Shown in pieces: positions 60,196 through 64,000 of a stretch of DNA of 64,000 bases (positions are counted from its first letter, which is position 1; every line of letters begins with the position of its first letter). A model generated the notes under the pieces. The model did no database searches and was not told the origin of the DNA. It saw nothing but the letters and a program-made list of their open reading frames with translations. Position numbers and translations under genes: made by a program. Origin of the DNA: Candidatus Kapaibacterium sp. (GTDB lineage: Bacteria > Bacteroidota > Ignavibacteria > Kapaibacteriales > Kapaibacteriaceae); the NCBI GenBank assembly GCA_030830285.1, contig JAURNF010000218.1:4780-68779 (forward strand). The letters are read 5' to 3'.

Positions 60196-63100
60196 CGTAC
60201 AATCACCATGCGTGTTGTGGTTGTACGTGTTCCGCTGCGGAGATGCACGGTGTAGACACCTGCGCCGAGCGATTGTGTTGCCAGATCTACTTGATACGTG
60301 CCGGCTGACGGTAGTACAACTCGATCCTGCTGCACAACGTCGCCCTGTGTTGTTGTGATCATCACATCGAGATCTACAACAACGTCTGACTGAACCTCGA
60401 GTACTGCACGATCGACGCTCGGATTAGGAACAACACGAGCGCGAACAAACGGAGCAGGATGAAGCACGCGTCTGCTAGGATCTGGTCCAGCGATGCGAAG
60501 CACTCCAGACTCGTAGCGCACACCAACACTCACACCAAATCCCGATGCCGTTGTGTCGAACGCAATGATTGTGGAATCAATCTCGGCGATACCTGCCGGA
60601 CCCGTCAGTGTTGCCAAAGTGGTATCCCGCAGGTAATTCCCGTTGATGCGGAATCGAATCAGACGCTGATCGTTGACAATCTCTTGCGAGAGAAGTTCTG
60701 CAGAACCAGCTGGACTCTCGATTGACTGTGCGATGAACAGTCGTGGGTTGACAAGGATTGCACCCTCATACGGACGAAGTCCATTGTAGGTGACATTTTC
60801 ACCGAGTGATGCTCGCAGCACAATTGCAACCGAGCCACGAGGGTCTGCCGTTATGCGCGGGGCGCGTACAATCGCTGATCCGGTATACGCTGCCAAGCGA
60901 ATGCCTACCGACGATGCACACGGAACGAATGCGAAGTCGATACGATCGTTTGGACGAATCACTCCACCATTGTACTGAACTCGAAGCTGAATCGAATCGC
61001 CAGGTGCAATCGTCACTGGAAGCGGAGTAAGCACTGTAAATGGCGCACCCGCAGGGAGCGAAGCAGCGTTCAGGGTGACAGCATTTGCTGAACGATTACC
61101 GAGCGTGACGGTGCGCTCAGTGACTTCTGGAATGAATGCAAGTGTCGGATGGCTGATTGCGATGTCAGCACCAGCACCGTATCCAAACACGCGAATCCTG
61201 CGCGTAACACTTACTTGACCAGCATACGTGATCACAACCTCGTCGGTATCGTTGCCAAGGCGACGTGGAGTGAAGAGCAATTCAATCTGCTGTGTCGATC
61301 CAGGCGCGAGTGTCGCACCAGGAGTTACTCCACGAATGCGGAACTGCGTTTGCGTTCCCTTGCGCATTGTGATGCCATCGATGACAACAGGTATCGGATC
61401 GTCATTGCGCACCAATGCGAGTGTGCGACGTCCGGTATCACCAACGCAGACTTCACCGAAATCCGTTCCATCACCAGAGAGCGTCAGTGATCGATCGACA
61501 CTCGTGATATAGAATGGAATCCGGAACCGCGCCTCGCACGCCTGAATCTCGAGCGTGTCCACCAGACGACCGGTGTCGAGTGGAACGGCCTTGAAGCGCA
61601 AGCCGAGACATGCACCAGGCATCACCGTATCGTTCTCAATTGGATCAACAAGTGTGAGCCAATTGTTTCGGAACAGTGTCCCATATGTAAACACTGCTGG
61701 CACTAGACCTGTGTTGCAGATTGTTGCTGTGATGATCGTATCGACCTGCGTACCGATATAGTGACGTCCGACAGAGATCTCGCGGATCTGCATATCGAGC
61801 GGCACGATTTGGAACGTCGTGTCGCTGCGGTCCTCTTCAGGAGAGATGATCCGGCGCAAGAGCACGTTGTCGACCTGATCGTTGGAGCATGAAGCGAGCG
61901 TGGATCCGTCAGGACCATACTCGATGTCGCGCAACACATTGCTGTGTCCTGGCATGCCAAGGATTGGACCCGCGATCTGGCGATTAACAATGTCGTACTG
62001 ACGAATCTGTGGTTGACCTTCAAAGCCCATCGTGAGGAACGTCTCACTCACATTGAACGTAAGTCCGACGGTGTTCAAGCCCTCACGATATGCCACACGG
62101 ATCAGCGCGTCTTGCTTGGTATCGTAGATGAACGTACGCTGCTCCATTGGAGCGTTGCCCTTTCCGGGATCGGCACTGCCGCCCGGACCCAGGTTCGCAG
62201 CTCCACCTATTGCCACCAATCCAGCGGTCGAAGTTGAAGCAACGGTATATGGCGCTGGTCCTGCATTACGAGCAAGGTTTGTGCGATAGCGCGACAGCTC
62301 CGCACGCGTCGTTGCACCATAGCGAACGACATCACCATCAATTTGTGCGATCGTCAGGACACCATCAGCAAACGTTGCCGCTGATGACGGTGCAGTAAGA
62401 ACGATTGGTTGATCTTCGACAAGCGTTGCTGCGTCGTAATAGCGCACGCGTCCAGATGGAGCACCAACAACGATCAGCCGCTCACCTGTCGTGGATGATC
62501 CGATTTCAATGACGTTTGGCATGTCAACATCAGCACGAGCAATAGGAGTTGCTCCACCAGCATTGAACACCTGAAGTTGATCTCGCTGAGGAGCATTACG
62601 ATCCAACACGGCGGCAATGTTGCGTGTCGAGCCGATGTAGGTGAGACGACTAATCTTCGTGCTTGGAGCAACTGCTCCTTCGGCCACATATGTGTTGAGT
62701 GTTGCACCAGACACAACATCGTACTCAAGGATGAGGCCCGACTCATAACTCACCGCAAGGTACCGTCCATCGGCGCTAAACGTAAGATTCGTCGCTGGCG
62801 AACGCTCGCCGCGAAGCCAACGCGCACCACTTGCACCCTGCTTTTGATACACACGAATACGTGCGTTTGATGTGTAGGTATTCGGTACTGTCCATACGAT
62901 CGTTGAATCGGTCGTCGAGTCGATCAAGTTCCACGTCTTGCCATTATCCGGACTGAATTCCACATGTGCATAGAAGCCAGGGATTGCACCCTTCCAACGG
63001 ATTGGAATCTGCTGGCACGGCGTGACGTTTTCGCCGCCGTTTGGCGAGAGTACGCGCAGCACAGGTGTTGGCTTGTAGGTTGGTGTATTAGCAAACACCA

Positions 63101-63872
63101 TCACGTTGAACTTCGAACCACCCTCGTACACCACAGTGAGCACGTCACTGATGGCACCAGTAGTCTGCGGCGTGCAGATGAGGTCGAGACGATAGTCACC
63201 ACCCGGCTCGATTGATGTTGGTGGCGGCTTCGTGCCATACGTGCCCTTCCACACCACACGGAAGTTCGACGACGAGGTCTTGATAGAGTCGATGCGGACA
63301 TTGCGTTCTACGCCTCGAGCATCCTTTGTAGAACCCATCGACTTCACGTTAAGCTTGATGAGTTTCTCTGTTCCAACAGCCACGTCGCCGTAGTCGATGA
63401 AGTATGGTACGCGACGAAATGTACTGTCGAGCATGATCACACTCGCGCCACGTGTAGCGGTAAAACCAGTAAGAGGCACCGTGATCGTCCCAACATCACC
63501 GTTCGAGATCGCATACATCGATGATGCTTCAGCTTCACCAAAGGATGATGTTGAATAGTGCGCCGTGTAGACTCCAAGCGAAACCTGAATGAGAGAGTCA
63601 ATCCGGATGTAGCGATTGACCTCGAGAACAAACACGTCGCTTGCAGTTATGGTAGCCGGTTGACCAGATCGCGTTGCACGGAAGCGAACACGAAGCTGCG
63701 GGTATGTTGCATAGTCAACATGCGAACCAACGCCAGGGATACTCACTGGCGTCATCGACAACTGTGCTGTGGCATCGATAGAGTTGAGCGCCATCAGTGT
63801 GAGCATCACCAACACGACGCCAGGCATCGAGCGGAACATGCGGGACAACGCTATTGGGTAGGTACGTAGCAT
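60192..63872 (-). CDS. Secreted WD40 / ASH-type (choice-of-anchor) T9SS protein
   Basis: The protein has 1226 residues with a signal peptide (about 12-36, ending DATA). It contains an ASH/choice-of-anchor-like domain near 150-270 (YGDVAVGTEKLIKLNVKSMG) and an Ig-like segment with LRVLSPNGGENVTPCQQIPI. A WD40-like propeller follows (about 350-670: LTFSADGRYLAVSYESG, LRDIEYGPDGSTLASCS), then two or three more ASH-like domains (FGEVCVGDTGRRTLALVRND, LLFTPRRLGNDTDEV). The tail has RVVPNPSVDRAVL and LGAGVYTVHLRSG, a T9SS type A domain. It is translationally coupled to the OmpA-like protein downstream, which suggests the two act together at the cell surface. Confidence 0.84.
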   Translation of the reverse strand: MLRTYPIALSRMFRSMPGVVLVMLTLMALNSIDATAQLSMTPVSIPGVGSHVDYATYPQLRVRFRATRSGQPATITASDVFVLEVNRYIRIDSLIQVSLGVYTAHYSTSSFGEAEASSMYAISNGDVGTITVPLTGFTATRGASVIMLDSTFRRVPYFIDYGDVAVGTEKLIKLNVKSMGSTKDARGVERNVRIDSIKTSSSNFRVVWKGTYGTKPPPTSIEPGGDYRLDLICTPQTTGAISDVLTVVYEGGSKFNVMVFANTPTYKPTPVLRVLSPNGGENVTPCQQIPIRWKGAIPGFYAHVEFSPDNGKTWNLIDSTTDSTIVWTVPNTYTSNARIRVYQKQGASGARWLRGERSPATNLTFSADGRYLAVSYESGLILEYDVVSGATLNTYVAEGAVAPSTKISRLTYIGSTRNIAAVLDRNAPQRDQLQVFNAGGATPIARADVDMPNVIEIGSSTTGERLIVVGAPSGRVRYYDAATLVEDQPIVLTAPSSAATFADGVLTIAQIDGDVVRYGATTRAELSRYRTNLARNAGPAPYTVASTSTAGLVAIGGAANLGPGGSADPGKGNAPMEQRTFIYDTKQDALIRVAYREGLNTVGLTFNVSETFLTMGFEGQPQIRQYDIVNRQIAGPILGMPGHSNVLRDIEYGPDGSTLASCSNDQVDNVLLRRIISPEEDRSDTTFQIVPLDMQIREISVGRHYIGTQVDTIITATICNTGLVPAVFTYGTLFRNNWLTLVDPIENDTVMPGACLGLRFKAVPLDTGRLVDTLEIQACEARFRIPFYITSVDRSLTLSGDGTDFGEVCVGDTGRRTLALVRNDDPIPVVIDGITMRKGTQTQFRIRGVTPGATLAPGSTQQIELLFTPRRLGNDTDEVVITYAGQVSVTRRIRVFGYGAGADIAISHPTLAFIPEVTERTVTLGNRSANAVTLNAASLPAGAPFTVLTPLPVTIAPGDSIQLRVQYNGGVIRPNDRIDFAFVPCASSVGIRLAAYTGSAIVRAPRITADPRGSVAIVLRASLGENVTYNGLRPYEGAILVNPRLFIAQSIESPAGSAELLSQEIVNDQRLIRFRINGNYLRDTTLATLTGPAGIAEIDSTIIAFDTTASGFGVSVGVRYESGVLRIAGPDPSRRVLHPAPFVRARVVPNPSVDRAVLEVQSDVVVDLDVMITTTQGDVVQQDRVVLPSAGTYQVDLATQSLGAGVYTVHLRSGTRTTTTRMVIVR

Positions 63873-63907
63873 CAGGAGAGGTAAAGATGACGGCGGACGA
63901 TCAAGAG

Positions 63908-64000
63908 TTACACCTTGATGTACACCTTCGGATCAAATCGATCCAAAAACTCGACAACAACCGGGTCGGCTGTTGATCGCAATTCGGCGACGGTGCCAGC
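63908..64000 (-). CDS. C-terminus of an ABC transporter ATP-binding protein (5' partial)
   Basis: The last 30 codons before TAA at 63910-63908 read GTVAELRSTADPVVVEFLDR and then FDPKVYIKV. The phrase (E/A)ELR.S.DP.V.(Q/E)FL is the usual end of MlaF/Ttg2A-type ATPases of lipid-transport ABC systems. Only the tail is visible, so the call is tentative. Confidence 0.5.
   Translation of the reverse strand, partial: AGTVAELRSTADPVVVEFLDRFDPKVYIKV

Overview
The window reads as a chromosomal segment from a member of the Bacteroidota/Chlorobiota side of the FCB group. The base composition looks intermediate by eye. Several lines point this way. At least seven large secreted proteins end in type IX secretion (T9SS)-like C-terminal sorting domains. 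The ATP synthase cluster lacks atpD and atpC. Several genes are preceded by the Bacteroidota-type -7 element TAnnTTTG. PKD/Ig-like repeat proteins and proteins opening with WYFGNRAGIAF are typical of that group. A Candidatus Kapabacteria-like (Chlorobi-related) lineage is my best guess, but this is inference and no marker in the window proves it.

Layout. 1-13 kb: the 3' end of a secreted sialidase-like/T9SS protein, a convergent two-component pair (response regulator then kinase), a large PKD/Ig T9SS protein, a TonB-dependent receptor, a short paaBCD operon (phenylacetyl-CoA epoxidase accessory subunits without paaA) and a Ycf48/BNR T9SS protein. 13-24 kb: one 3573-residue surface protein built from about 33 tandem Ig/PKD-like domains, with its own terminator, promoter and long leader. 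24-29 kb: obg, an unknown gene carrying a palindromic 39-bp repeat, radA and a phytoene/squalene synthase. 28.8-31.5 kb: a membrane glycosyltransferase-like cassette. 31.5-38.2 kb: the ATP synthase operon (atpZ, an atpI-like gene, atpB, E, F, H, A, then hldD inserted, then atpG). 38.2-46.7 kb: a minus-strand chain of a CBM9-like protein, a PfkB kinase, ddl, a family-4 uracil-DNA glycosylase and clpC, preceded by a secreted OmpA-like protein and a crotonase. 46.7-52.4 kb: two tandem secreted subtilases with T9SS tails. 52.4-57.1 kb: plus-strand housekeeping genes dnaX, bcp, a tatD gene fused in frame to an exported beta-barrel-like protein, upp and a small protein. 57.1-64 kb: a class V aminotransferase, a double OmpA-like envelope protein coupled to a WD40/ASH T9SS protein, and the tail of an ABC ATPase.

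How it fits together. Most of the coding length goes to exported or surface proteins (adhesin-like Ig arrays, subtilases, beta-propellers), presumably delivered by a T9SS encoded elsewhere. Housekeeping genes are packed into operons with frequent 4-base start/stop overlaps. The most unusual features are the tatD/exported-protein fusion with a plausible internal start, the heptose epimerase gene inside the atp operon, the orphan paaBCD operon, and a group of genes whose -7 element sits exactly four bases before the ATG, suggesting leaderless mRNAs. I found no tRNA, rRNA, CRISPR array, insertion sequence or prophage. Some start codons differ from the longest open frame, and the reason is given in each case.
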